DNA of 64,000 nucleotides, taken from assembly GCF_017313765.1 (NCBI RefSeq), contig NZ_JAFLNC010000004.1, positions 186,001-250,000 of the forward strand, given 5' to 3'. Below, piece by piece: positions 57,199-64,000 of this stretch; positions within the stretch are counted from its first letter, which is position 1, and each line of letters starts with the position of its first letter. A model generated the notes under the pieces. That model saw only the letters and a program-made list of their open reading frames with translations. It had not been told where the DNA came from and did not search any database. Source of the stretch: Sneathiella sedimenti. Lineage in GTDB: Bacteria; Pseudomonadota; Alphaproteobacteria; Sneathiellales; Sneathiellaceae. Position numbers and translations under genes: made by a program.

Positions 57199-57327
57199 GG
57201 GGGGAGTATAGCGATAGTTTTGCTTGTTGCCAGTCAGGAAAGGACGCGCTATGAAAAATATTAAGCACAAATTATTGATGAGGCCTCGTATGGCCGATTC
57301 AAATAACGAAAACTATAGGAATTCTCC

Positions 57328-58836
57328 ATGAAGTTCGCATTTTCTGAAATCTCCCTTCCCAAGCGCGGGTCGCTCGCGGTCGCGATCTATGCCGATAAAG
57401 TCTTGTCCCCGACCGCGCAGGAAGTTGATGAAAAGTCCGGCGGTGCCGTGACCCGGGCGCTGGAGTCCAGCCGCTTCACGGGCAAGAAAGGCGACTTTCT
57501 GGAGATCATGGCGCCGAATGGCCTGGAAGTTTCGCGGGTGATCCTGTTTGGTCTCGGCGAGGTGGAGAAACTCGGCCAGATGGATATGGAGGCGCTCGGC
57601 GGCTCGCTCGTGAAACGTCTGAATGCCTCCGGCGCGCGCAGCGTCACCGTCATTCTTGATGAATTGAACGCCGACGAGATCAAGACCAATGAGGCCGCGG
57701 CCTCTGTCGCCATGGGCGCGATGCTTGGCTCCTACCGCTTCACCAAGTACAAAACCGATATTGACGAGGCGAAAGAGCCGTCGCTGACGCGCATGACTGT
57801 GTCCTGCAAGGGTTCGGCCACGGCGCGCAAGGCCTTCGCAGATATGGAGGCTATTGCCGAAGGCGTGTTCCTCACCCGTGACCTGGTGAGCGAGCCGGCC
57901 AATGCACTCTATCCGGAAAGCTTCGCCGAGCAGTGCCTTGCGCTGTCGGACATGGGCGTTCATGTCGAGGTGCTGGACGAGGCGAAGATGCAGCGGCTCG
58001 GCATGGGCGCGCTGCTGGGCGTGGGGCAGGGCTCTCGCCGGGAAAGCCGCCTCGTCGTCATGCAGTGGAACGGCGCGACCGGCAAGAAGGCCAGCCGCAA
58101 GCCGCTTGCCTTTGTCGGCAAGGGCGTCTGCTTCGATACCGGGGGCATCTCGCTAAAACCCGCCGCGGGGATGGAGGAAATGAAATGGGACATGGGCGGT
58201 GCGGGCACCGTCACCGGCCTGATGAAGGCGCTCGCGGGCCGCAAGGCCAAGGTCAACGCGGTCGGTGTTATCGGCCTCGTTGAGAATATGCCCGACGGCA
58301 ACGCGCAGCGGCCGGGCGATATCGTCACCTCCATGTCCGGGCAGACGATCGAGATCCTGAACACCGACGCGGAGGGCCGTCTCGTGCTCGCCGATGCGCT
58401 GTGGTACACGCAGGACCGCTTCAAGCCGGAATTCATGGTCGATCTCGCAACGCTTACCGGGGCGATCATCATCACGCTCGGCCATGAAAATGCCGGGCTG
58501 TTCTCGAACAACGATGACCTCTCCAGCCAGATTTTCGAGGCGGGCAAGGCCGTGGGCGAGGGGGTCTGGCGCCTGCCGATGTCCGACGCCTATGCCAAGC
58601 AGGTCAAATCCCCCATCGCCGATCTGCAGAATATCGGCACCGGCGGGCGCGGCGCGGGCTCGATCGTCGCGGCGGAATTTTTGCAAAAATTCGTGAACGA
58701 TGTGCCATGGGTCCATCTCGATATCGCCGGCATGGCCTGGTCCAAGGCCGACAAGCCGACGGTGCCAAAGGGTGGCACGGGCTATGGCGTCCGCCTGCTC
58801 GACAAGTTCGTGCGGGATAATTACGAGGGCAAATAG
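57328..58836 (+). CDS. pepA: Leucyl aminopeptidase (M17)
   Basis: 502 residues. The C-terminal catalytic domain has the metal-binding NTDAEGRLVLADAL and VGKGVCFDTGGISLKPAAGM, with WDMGGAGTVTGLMKALA between. The hexameric cytosolic enzyme removes N-terminal residues; in E. coli it also binds DNA in Xer recombination and represses some operons. Encoded divergently from lptF, a frequent arrangement, and followed 6 bases later by holC. Confidence 0.97.
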   Translation: MKFAFSEISLPKRGSLAVAIYADKVLSPTAQEVDEKSGGAVTRALESSRFTGKKGDFLEIMAPNGLEVSRVILFGLGEVEKLGQMDMEALGGSLVKRLNASGARSVTVILDELNADEIKTNEAAASVAMGAMLGSYRFTKYKTDIDEAKEPSLTRMTVSCKGSATARKAFADMEAIAEGVFLTRDLVSEPANALYPESFAEQCLALSDMGVHVEVLDEAKMQRLGMGALLGVGQGSRRESRLVVMQWNGATGKKASRKPLAFVGKGVCFDTGGISLKPAAGMEEMKWDMGGAGTVTGLMKALAGRKAKVNAVGVIGLVENMPDGNAQRPGDIVTSMSGQTIEILNTDAEGRLVLADALWYTQDRFKPEFMVDLATLTGAIIITLGHENAGLFSNNDDLSSQIFEAGKAVGEGVWRLPMSDAYAKQVKSPIADLQNIGTGGRGAGSIVAAEFLQKFVNDVPWVHLDIAGMAWSKADKPTVPKGGTGYGVRLLDKFVRDNYEGK

Positions 58837-58842
58837 AACTCC

Positions 58843-59295
58843 GTGAGTGAGGTCAGCTTTTATCACCTGCAATCGGACCCGATCGAGCGGGCGCTGCCGC
58901 GTCTGCTCGAGAAGGTGACGGAGCGCGGCTTTCGCGTGATTGTGCGCGGGGTGACGGAGGAACGGCTCGACATCCTCGATGAGAGCCTCTGGTCCTACCG
59001 GAGCGAGAGTTTCCTGCCCCATGCGCGCGACGAGTCCGGCCTCGATCCCGCGGCGCAACCGATCCTGCTCACCCTTGCGGGCGAGGGGAATGCGAACGGC
59101 GCCAATGTCCTCGTCCTGACGGAGGACGCCGCGGCCGATGACCTCGCAAGCTTCGAGCGCTGCCTCTATATGTTCGACGGTAATGACGAGACGGCGCTCA
59201 CCGCCGCCCGGACCCGCTGGAAAGCCTTCAAGGAGCAGGATATTGCGGTCAGCTACTATCAGCAGACCGAGGCGGGCTGGGAAAAGAAGGCGTGA
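58843..59295 (+). CDS. holC: DNA polymerase III chi subunit
   Basis: 150 residues. It opens SEVSFYHLQSDPIERALPRLLEK and contains LDILDESLWSYRSESFLPHAR, matching the HolC family. The subunit links the clamp loader to single-strand-binding protein. GTG start. pepA-holC is a conserved pair in proteobacteria. Confidence 0.95.
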   Translation: MSEVSFYHLQSDPIERALPRLLEKVTERGFRVIVRGVTEERLDILDESLWSYRSESFLPHARDESGLDPAAQPILLTLAGEGNANGANVLVLTEDAAADDLASFERCLYMFDGNDETALTAARTRWKAFKEQDIAVSYYQQTEAGWEKKA

Positions 59296-59341
59296 GGGGG
59301 TTTTTGCGCGGCGCGCGCCCCGCCGCTTCGGCGACGAGCGG

Positions 59342-59485
59342 ATGGACGTGATCCGCCACCGCGACCGGCAATTCTTCCACTCCCACCATTTCAAGCACGA
59401 GCTGATCCTCTTCGCCTTCTTCCTCGTCGCCTTGTATGCCTATTTCGAGCTTATCTCCTCACTGGGGATTGAAGGGCAGATTTAG
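59342..59485 (+). CDS. Possible small membrane protein
   Basis: 47 residues, one hydrophobic segment (LILFAFFLVALYAYFELI) after a basic and His-rich N-terminus (MDVIRHRDRQFFHSHHFK). No strong ribosome site; it follows holC by 46 bases and may be co-transcribed. Codon pattern is host-like, which supports coding, but the short length leaves doubt. Confidence 0.45.
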   Translation: MDVIRHRDRQFFHSHHFKHELILFAFFLVALYAYFELISSLGIEGQI

Positions 59486-59704
59486 GGGGATTTACGGGGG
59501 GTAAGTCGGCGCTTTAGCTGCTAGCGCTAGATGGACAAGGGTAGAGGATGACATTCGACAATTATAGATAGGAATAAAAAATTCTGGCTGCAATTTTCAA
59601 TTAATTTCCTTCAAGCCATTGATATTTAATCTAAATTAATGTTTACTTCATCTCCGAGTGTCGAGAACAAAAGGTGTCCCAACACACCACTCCATACAAA
59701 CACC

Positions 59705-59733
59705 TTGCATCACTCACCACATTATTGTATAAA
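59705..59733 (+). promoter_or_regulatory. Promoter of the islet gene
   Basis: TTGCAT (59705-59710), exactly 17 bases, then TATAAA (59728-59733). Both are close to the sigma-70 consensus, with AGGATGAGG ahead of the ATG at 59766. This is one of the best-looking promoters in the window. Confidence 0.65.
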
Positions 59734-59765
59734 ATGGCGAATCATTGGAAGGATGAGGTGGTGTC

Positions 59766-60278
59766 ATGGGTAACAGCGATGTACTTCTAACTCGCAAAAA
59801 TGTCGAGGATATGAAGCAAGAGTTGGATGAGGTGAATAGAATGCGTGACCAGTTAGCTAAACGCGCAGATATTCTCACAATGCGCCTTGAGGCGGCCAAA
59901 CTCTTTCTTGGCGATGATTTAGTCGAAGAGGTAACTTTAACGGACATTCCGGCCCCCACGCTAGCTGAGGATATTGAGCCTCTCCCTGATGCTATTAGAC
60001 GTGTTCTAAAGGAGAAGGGGGGGTTTCTTACGCATATGCAAATTCGTGAGTTGATATCTCGTGACCCTCTCCAAAAGAAGCGTTTTAAGGATAATCCGAA
60101 TTATTATTATACTGCCATTAAACGGCTGAAGGACCGCCATGAAATCATCCAGAGTGGTCGCCGCTATAGTATTGCAACAAAAGAGACGCCAGACGAGCAA
60201 TCGTCTAGCGCCTCAAAAGTCACCGGCGAATTGCTAGATTCGCTTGTCGATAGCCTAGATATCAAAGACCTGCTCTAG
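59766..60278 (+). CDS. Low-GC orphan: coiled coil plus winged-helix-like C-terminus
   Basis: 170 residues; no family recognised with confidence. Residues 10-50 form a probable coiled coil (VEDMKQELDEVNRMRDQLA). Residues 70-137 (LPDAIRRVLKEKGGFLTHMQ, then NYYYTAIKRLKDRHEIIQ and GRRYSI) look like a small winged-helix domain of the HARE-HTH kind. The C-terminus is acidic and Ser/Leu-rich. GC content of a line I counted is near 43%, far below neighbours. AGGATGAGG lies 7 bases before the ATG, so it is well expressed in principle. Probably acquired. A hairpin-rich region with a terminator follows. Confidence 0.7.
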   Translation: MGNSDVLLTRKNVEDMKQELDEVNRMRDQLAKRADILTMRLEAAKLFLGDDLVEEVTLTDIPAPTLAEDIEPLPDAIRRVLKEKGGFLTHMQIRELISRDPLQKKRFKDNPNYYYTAIKRLKDRHEIIQSGRRYSIATKETPDEQSSSASKVTGELLDSLVDSLDIKDLL

Positions 60279-60300
60279 GCTGAACTTCCTGTAACACTCA

Positions 60301-60500
60301 GGCCAGACTCGCGGCTGGTAGTCCCCGAGAGATTGGGGGTGGAGCATGGCAATACCATAGTTCCACTACCATTCCCGCCCATACAAGATTCGCGAACTTG
60401 TATGGGTGGCAGTGCCCGTTTGGGGCACAGGGCGACGGTAGGATCCACCGTCATCCACCACATCTTGACGGGGCGCACATAGCGTCCCGTCATCTTTTTG
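60301..60500 (+). ncRNA. Candidate structured RNA: seven hairpins ending in a terminator
   Basis: Consecutive stems on paper are: CCAG/CTGG (60303/60315); CCCC/GGGG (60323/60335); GTGGA/TCCAC enclosing ATGG/CCAT (60339-60366); a 13-bp stem with one G-U (60375-60387/60397-60409) whose loop TTCGCGAA is self-complementary; GTGCCC/GGGCAC (60412/60423); GACGGT/ACCGTC (60434/60447); and the terminator stem. The density far exceeds chance and no protein frame is convincing. It may be a 3' UTR of the upstream gene or a separate small RNA. Extents are approximate. Confidence 0.55.
60466..60499 (+). terminator. Intrinsic terminator closing the islet
   Basis: GACGGGGCGC (60467-60476) pairs with GCGTCCCGTC (60482-60491) with a single G-U, around loop ACATA. 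One further T-A pair extends it, and ATCTTTTTG follows. It suits termination of + strand transcription from the promoter at 59705. Confidence 0.8.
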
Positions 60501-60590
60501 TTATCATGATTTTCTTATATTTGCAAGTGAAAAGGTCGAAATCTTAAGTGATTCCAATAGCTTGCCGAAATCTCAGGAAGCCGCTAGTTT

Positions 60591-60671
60591 TTAACGCCCA
60601 TCGTCAATGTCAACGCTATCGATAAGGAGCCGCTCCAGAAACTCGCGAACAGCTTCGCCGGGGTCCGCCTA
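60591..60671 (-). pseudogene. Possible C-terminal remnant of a lost gene
   Basis: A 26-codon open stretch between two in-frame stops, TAG at 60671-60669 and TAA at 60593-60591, on the - strand. It would read DPGEAVREFLERLLIDSVDIDDG-like sequence, with host-like composition and amphipathic helix character. It has no start codon. It may be the tail of a gene deleted when the islet arrived; too short to identify. Confidence 0.2.
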
Positions 60672-60686
60672 ACCCTCGGCGAGTAG

Positions 60687-62579
60687 TTACGCCGCGCCTT
60701 CGGCTTCAAGTTCTTCCGTTAGCGCGAGCCATTTTTCCTCGGTTTGGGCGAGGTCCGCTTTCAGGCGGCCGATCTGGTCGGTGAGTTTGGCCTGATGCGC
60801 CGGGCCCTTGTCGTAGGTGGCGGGGTCGGCGAGTTCGGCTTCGAGCTTTTTCTGCTGGGCGGTCAGGTCCTGCATCGTCTTTTCGAGGCGGGTGACTTCT
60901 TTTCGCTTCGGGGCGAGGGCGGCACGGGCAGCGGCGCGCGCCTTTCGCGCCTCTTTCCCGGATAGCTTCGGCTGCCCCGGCGCCGTGTCATTCTTGCGGC
61001 CGTTGCTGCCACCGCGCGCGGCGTCGAGCACTTCTTTCTTGTAATCCTCGATATCGCCATCATAGGCATGCACGCCGCCATCCTTCACCAGCCAGAGCCG
61101 GTCGGCGACGAGGGAGACGAGATGCGGGTCATGGCTGATGAGCAGGACCGCGCCCTCATATTCATTGAGGCCCTGGATCAGCGCCTCCCGACTGTCAACG
61201 TCGAGATGGTTGGTCGGCTCGTCAAGGATAAGCAGATGCGGTTTTTCCTCCGCAATCAGGCAAAAGTTGAGCCGCGCCTTTTCGCCGCCCGAAAGCTGCT
61301 TTACCGCGGTGTCGGTCTTCTGACGCGAAAACCCGAACTGCCCGAGACGGGCCCGCACCTTTGACTCTTGCGCATTCTCCATCTTCGCGGCGAGATGCTG
61401 GTAGGCGGTCTCATTCTCATGCATCTCGTCAAGCTGATGCTGCGCGAAGAAGCCGATTTTGAGCTTGTTCGATTTCTGCATTTTCCCGGTTTCGGGTTGC
61501 AGCCTGTTGGCGAGCAGCTTGGCGAAGGTCGACTTGCCGTTGCCGTTGGAACCAAGGAGCGCGATCCGGTCGTCCATGTCGATGCGCAGGTCGAGCCCGC
61601 GCAGCACGGGCTTGCCTGGCGCATAGCCGACGGCGCAATGCTCCATCGTGATGATGGGGGAGGAAAGCGGCTCCGGCGCGTGGAAGGTCAGGCTCGCCGT
61701 ATGTTCATCGACAATGCCGACGACGGGCTTCATCTTCTCCAGCATCTTCACGCGGCTCTGCGCCTGACGTGCCTTGGATGCCTTGGCGCGGAAGCGATCG
61801 ACAAAGCTCTGCAGATGCTTGCGCTGGGTTTCCTGCTTGCGGGCCATGCCGGCCAGAAGCTCCATCTGCTCGCGGCGGGTCTTCTCGAAGAAATCGTAGT
61901 TGCCGGTGTATTTGACGAGCTTCATCTGGTCGAGATGGGCGATTTCCGTCACCACGTTATTCAGCAGGTCCTTGTCATGGCTGATGATGACGAGGGTGCG
62001 CTGGTAATTGCGGAGGAAATTCTCCAGCCACAGGGTCGCCTCGAGATCGAGATAGTTGCTCGGCTCATCGAGGAGGAGCAGGTCGGGTTCCGCAAACAGC
62101 GTGCCCGCGAGCGCGACACGTGTGCGCCAGCCGCCGGAGAAGGAGGAGCAGGAGCGCTGCTGCGCCTCATGGTCGAAACCAAGACCGGCGAGGATTTTCG
62201 CGGCCCGTGCCTCCGCCGTGTGGGCGTCGATATCGGCCAGGCGGGTGTGGATTTCGGCGATGCGCATGCCGTCGGTGGCGGTCTCCGCCTCCTTCATCAG
62301 GCGCGCCCGCTCGACATCGGCGGAGAGTACGGCCTCGATCAGGCTTTCCGGTCCGCCCGGAGCCTCCTGCGGCAGGACACCCAGGCGCGCACCGTTGCGC
62401 AGCTCGATGGTGCCGCCGTCGGGATGAATTTCCCCGGTGATCATCTTGAGCAGCGTCGACTTGCCGGTGCCGTTGCGCCCGATCAGGCCAAATTTATGCC
62501 CGACCGGAATATGCAGCGAGGCATTTTCCAGCAGTGTACGTCCGGCGATGCGGTATGTCAGATCCTTGATTTGAAGCAT
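60687..62579 (-). CDS. ABC-F family ATPase (Uup/YheS-like)
   Basis: 630 residues. Two ABC domains on one chain without membrane segments: Walker A GLIGRNGTGKSTLLKM and LLGSNGNGKSTFAKL, signatures SSFSGGWRTRVALAG and LSGGEKARLNFCLI, Walker B LLLLDEPSNYLDL and LLILDEPTNHLDV. A C-terminal Ala/Lys/Glu-rich coiled coil (about 540-630) follows. ABC-F proteins act on stalled ribosomes or confer antibiotic resistance; this layout resembles housekeeping Uup/YheS. The start at 62579 (MLQIKDLTYRIAG) is chosen over a longer frame. Divergent from the ArsR gene. Confidence 0.93.
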   Translation of the reverse strand: MLQIKDLTYRIAGRTLLENASLHIPVGHKFGLIGRNGTGKSTLLKMITGEIHPDGGTIELRNGARLGVLPQEAPGGPESLIEAVLSADVERARLMKEAETATDGMRIAEIHTRLADIDAHTAEARAAKILAGLGFDHEAQQRSCSSFSGGWRTRVALAGTLFAEPDLLLLDEPSNYLDLEATLWLENFLRNYQRTLVIISHDKDLLNNVVTEIAHLDQMKLVKYTGNYDFFEKTRREQMELLAGMARKQETQRKHLQSFVDRFRAKASKARQAQSRVKMLEKMKPVVGIVDEHTASLTFHAPEPLSSPIITMEHCAVGYAPGKPVLRGLDLRIDMDDRIALLGSNGNGKSTFAKLLANRLQPETGKMQKSNKLKIGFFAQHQLDEMHENETAYQHLAAKMENAQESKVRARLGQFGFSRQKTDTAVKQLSGGEKARLNFCLIAEEKPHLLILDEPTNHLDVDSREALIQGLNEYEGAVLLISHDPHLVSLVADRLWLVKDGGVHAYDGDIEDYKKEVLDAARGGSNGRKNDTAPGQPKLSGKEARKARAAARAALAPKRKEVTRLEKTMQDLTAQQKKLEAELADPATYDKGPAHQAKLTDQIGRLKADLAQTEEKWLALTEELEAEGAA

Positions 62580-62656
62580 GGGGCACTCTCTAACAGAAAG
62601 CGCGCCCGCCCGAAAGCCGGAAAATCGCCAATAGACGCGAAATCGGAGAGTTCTTC

Positions 62657-62686
62657 TTGACATGCAGGTAAATACCTGCATATTAT
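62657..62686 (+). promoter_or_regulatory. ArsR-type operator inside a sigma-70 promoter
   Basis: A perfect TTGACA (62657-62662) and TATTAT (62681-62686) are 18 bases apart. Filling the spacer is ATGCAGGTA-AA-TACCTGCAT (62662-62681), two 9-bp inverted arms. Binding there would block RNA polymerase directly. The gene start at 62706 has AAGAGGTAG upstream. Confidence 0.7.
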
Positions 62687-62705
62687 CCAGTTCAAGAGGT
62701 AGAGT

Positions 62706-63032
62706 ATGGATGATGACAAGACATTCAAGGCGCTGGGCGATCCGACACGCAGGAAGCTGCTGGACCTGCTCTGCGAGAAGAACGGCCAGACGCTCGGACA
62801 GCTATGCGAGCATCTGGACATGAAGCGCCAATCCGTGACGCAGCATATCGGGCTGCTGGAGGAGGCCAATCTTGTCTCAACGGTAAAGCGGGGGCGGGAG
62901 AAGCATCATTTCCTCAACCCGGTGCCGCTGCAGATGGTTTACGAGCGATGGATACGGAAATTCGAGCAGCAGCGCCTCGCCCTGCTGCATGATCTGAAAA
63001 CCGAACTGGAAGGAGAGCAAGATGGGCAATGA
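62706..63032 (+). CDS. ArsR family transcriptional regulator
   Basis: 108 residues. The winged helix reads DDKTFKALGDPTRRKLLDLL, LGQLCEHLDMKRQSVTQHIGLLEEANLV and REKHHFLNP. No metal-binding Cys motif (ELCVCDL) is present, so a small-molecule or protein-linked signal is likelier than metal. It is co-translated with an SRPBCC protein (11-base overlap), a pairing seen in many bacteria. Likely autorepressed through the palindrome in its promoter. Confidence 0.94.
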   Translation: MDDDKTFKALGDPTRRKLLDLLCEKNGQTLGQLCEHLDMKRQSVTQHIGLLEEANLVSTVKRGREKHHFLNPVPLQMVYERWIRKFEQQRLALLHDLKTELEGEQDGQ

Positions 63033-63498
63033 GAAAACGACATTCGTTTATGTGACCTATATCCGCGCGAGCGCGGAGAAGATATTCGAGGCCATCACCC
63101 GGCCGGAGATCGCTGCCCGTTACTGGGGGCATGAGAATGTCTCCGACTGGAAGCCGGGCTCCCGGTGGGAGCATATCCGCGCCGATGCCGCCCGCGATGT
63201 CAAGCTGGCCGGTGATGTGGTCGAGAGTGATCCGCCGAAACGCCTCGTCATCACCTGGGCGGGCGCCTCCGAATATGACAACCCCGATGCCCACAGCCGG
63301 GTAACGTTTGACCTTGTGCCCTATGACGACATGGTGCGGCTGACCGTCACCCATGACGAGCTGGAGGCCGGCAGCGGCATGGCAGCCGGAATCAGCAAGG
63401 GCTGGCCGCTCGTGCTCTCCAGCCTCAAGTCCTATCTGGAAACAGATGAGGGGATTGATGTCTTCGCTGAGCCCTGTGCGACCGACGCGGCCGCCTAG
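63022..63498 (+). CDS. SRPBCC / AHSA1-like protein
   Basis: 158 residues with a START-like hydrophobic cavity fold. It shows the family opening VYVTYIRASAEKIFEAITRPEIAARYW and W/P-rich strands DWKPGSRWEHI. Related proteins bind lipophilic ligands or act as cochaperone-like domains. The start overlaps arsR by 11 bases. It could hand the regulator its ligand; that is inference. Confidence 0.9.
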   Translation: MGNEKTTFVYVTYIRASAEKIFEAITRPEIAARYWGHENVSDWKPGSRWEHIRADAARDVKLAGDVVESDPPKRLVITWAGASEYDNPDAHSRVTFDLVPYDDMVRLTVTHDELEAGSGMAAGISKGWPLVLSSLKSYLETDEGIDVFAEPCATDAAA

Positions 63499-63507
63499 GA
63501 CATCGAT

Positions 63508-64000
63508 CTATCCCGCGCGGATCATCGCCTGGACGGAAGTCTGGCTGGCGGTGATCAGCGCGTCCAGCGGCAGATGCGCTGGCTCGGCAAGGATCTGCAG
63601 GGCGACGCCGCGCAGCAGGCCGATGATCAGGGCCGAGAGGATCGCCGGATCGAGGGAGGAGGGGAGTTCCCCTCTTTCCATCCCGAGGGCGAGATAGGAC
63701 ATGATCTCGCCGCGGAACACCTGGTTCACATGGGCGATTTCCTCCGCCATCCCCGGCAGGGAACCAAGCCCTTCTCCCATCAGCACATAGAGCGCGCGGA
63801 TGCGGGTGCCGCGGGCGGCAACATCCTTGAGATAGACCTCGATAAAGCGCGATAGCTGCGCCGGGGCGGGCAGGGGATCGCGCTCCTTCGTCCGGGGGCT
63901 GAGGCTTTCGTCGGCCTCGAACCGGTTGAGAATATGGGCGATGACGGCACGGAGCACCCGCTCCTTGCTGCCGAAGCGGTTACTGACCAGCGTGCCCGTG
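63508..64000 (-). CDS. TetR family regulator, N-terminus cut by window edge
   Basis: The C-terminal 163 residues of a TetR-type protein. The open frame runs upstream to the window edge, reading GTLVSNRFGSKERVLRAVI, which is the end of the TetR helix-turn-helix. The ligand-binding domain ends ASQTSVQAMIRAG. The true start lies beyond the window. It converges on the SRPBCC gene 9 bases away. Confidence 0.88.
   Translation of the reverse strand, partial: TGTLVSNRFGSKERVLRAVIAHILNRFEADESLSPRTKERDPLPAPAQLSRFIEVYLKDVAARGTRIRALYVLMGEGLGSLPGMAEEIAHVNQVFRGEIMSYLALGMERGELPSSLDPAILSALIIGLLRGVALQILAEPAHLPLDALITASQTSVQAMIRAG

Noticed and set aside
59624-59637. CtrA-like TTAA pair in the islet's upstream region
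   Set aside because: The spacing is 6 instead of 7 in AT-rich DNA.
60275-60493. A 72-codon frame on the - strand across the hairpin array
   Set aside because: No ribosome site, Cys/Ser/Pro-rich composition, and the same bases are better explained by nested inverted repeats and a terminator. Not fully excluded.
60279-60510. Integron attC site after a promoter-bearing cassette gene
   Set aside because: No RYYYAAC/GTTRRRY core pair at the ends, and integron cassettes usually lack their own promoter.

Overview
The window is chromosomal DNA of a GC-rich (about 60% by eye) Gram-negative alphaproteobacterium, most likely Rhodospirillales or a nearby order. The assignment rests on gene orders typical of that class: ppx/gppA-rlmE-guaB-rsmB-guaA; rpsF-rpsR-DUF2232-rplI-dnaB-alr-mlaEF-radA-cvpA-purF; fabD-fabG-acpP-fabF-mltG-yicC-gmk; and lptF-lptG-lptD-surA-pdxA-rsmA opposite pepA-holC. 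It also rests on a class I PHA synthase, two tRNA-Glu genes with encoded CCA ends, and frequent 1- or 4-base start/stop overlaps. Nearly all of the window is core genome.

Layout. 1-7.7 kb: the N-terminal part of phaC (- strand), an OmpA-domain envelope protein, then an aminotransferase, homoserine dehydrogenase, glpX and recJ. 7.8-13.3 kb: a tRNA-Glu pair, a cluster of small uncharacterised genes with a pentapeptide-repeat protein and a PilZ protein, an acyl-CoA dehydrogenase and tRNA-Gln. 13.4-14.9 kb: an AT-richer sulfotransferase gene, possibly acquired. 14.9-22 kb: ppx/gppA, rlmE, guaB, rsmB-like, a TPR protein and guaA. 22-27.5 kb: accessory and detoxification genes (DJ-1/PfpI, acyltransferase-3, MAPEG, GST, TetR, VOC), then a gene-poor kilobase. 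27.5-31 kb: yfgM-like, bamB, der. 31-42 kb (- strand): SDR, purF, cvpA, radA, mlaF, mlaE, alr, dnaB, rplI, DUF2232, rpsR, rpsF. 42-49.6 kb: fatty-acid synthesis genes, mltG, an orphan membrane protein, yicC, gmk. 49.6-57.2 kb (- strand): rsmA, pdxA, surA and the LPS-export genes lptD, lptG, lptF. 57.3-59.5 kb: pepA, holC and a small membrane protein. 59.5-60.7 kb: an AT-rich islet. 60.7-64 kb: an ABC-F ATPase, an ArsR-SRPBCC pair and a partial TetR regulator.

How the genes work together. guaB and guaA are consecutive GMP-synthesis steps and purF starts purine synthesis. SurA, BamB and LptD/F/G all serve outer-membrane assembly. The fab cluster supplies acyl chains for lipids and lipid A, and mlaFE belongs to phospholipid transport.

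The least ordinary feature is the islet at 59.7-60.5 kb. A low-GC orphan gene has a near-consensus promoter and is followed by about 190 bases that fold on paper into seven consecutive hairpins, the last a good intrinsic terminator. Other unexplained structure includes an 11-bp perfect inverted repeat holding the guaA start codon, a head-to-head pair of perfect DnaA boxes upstream of dnaB, a 9-bp-arm palindrome exactly between the -35 and -10 of the arsR-type promoter, and a long inverted repeat upstream of the acyl-CoA dehydrogenase. All assignments come from reading the sequence; no database search or folding program was run.
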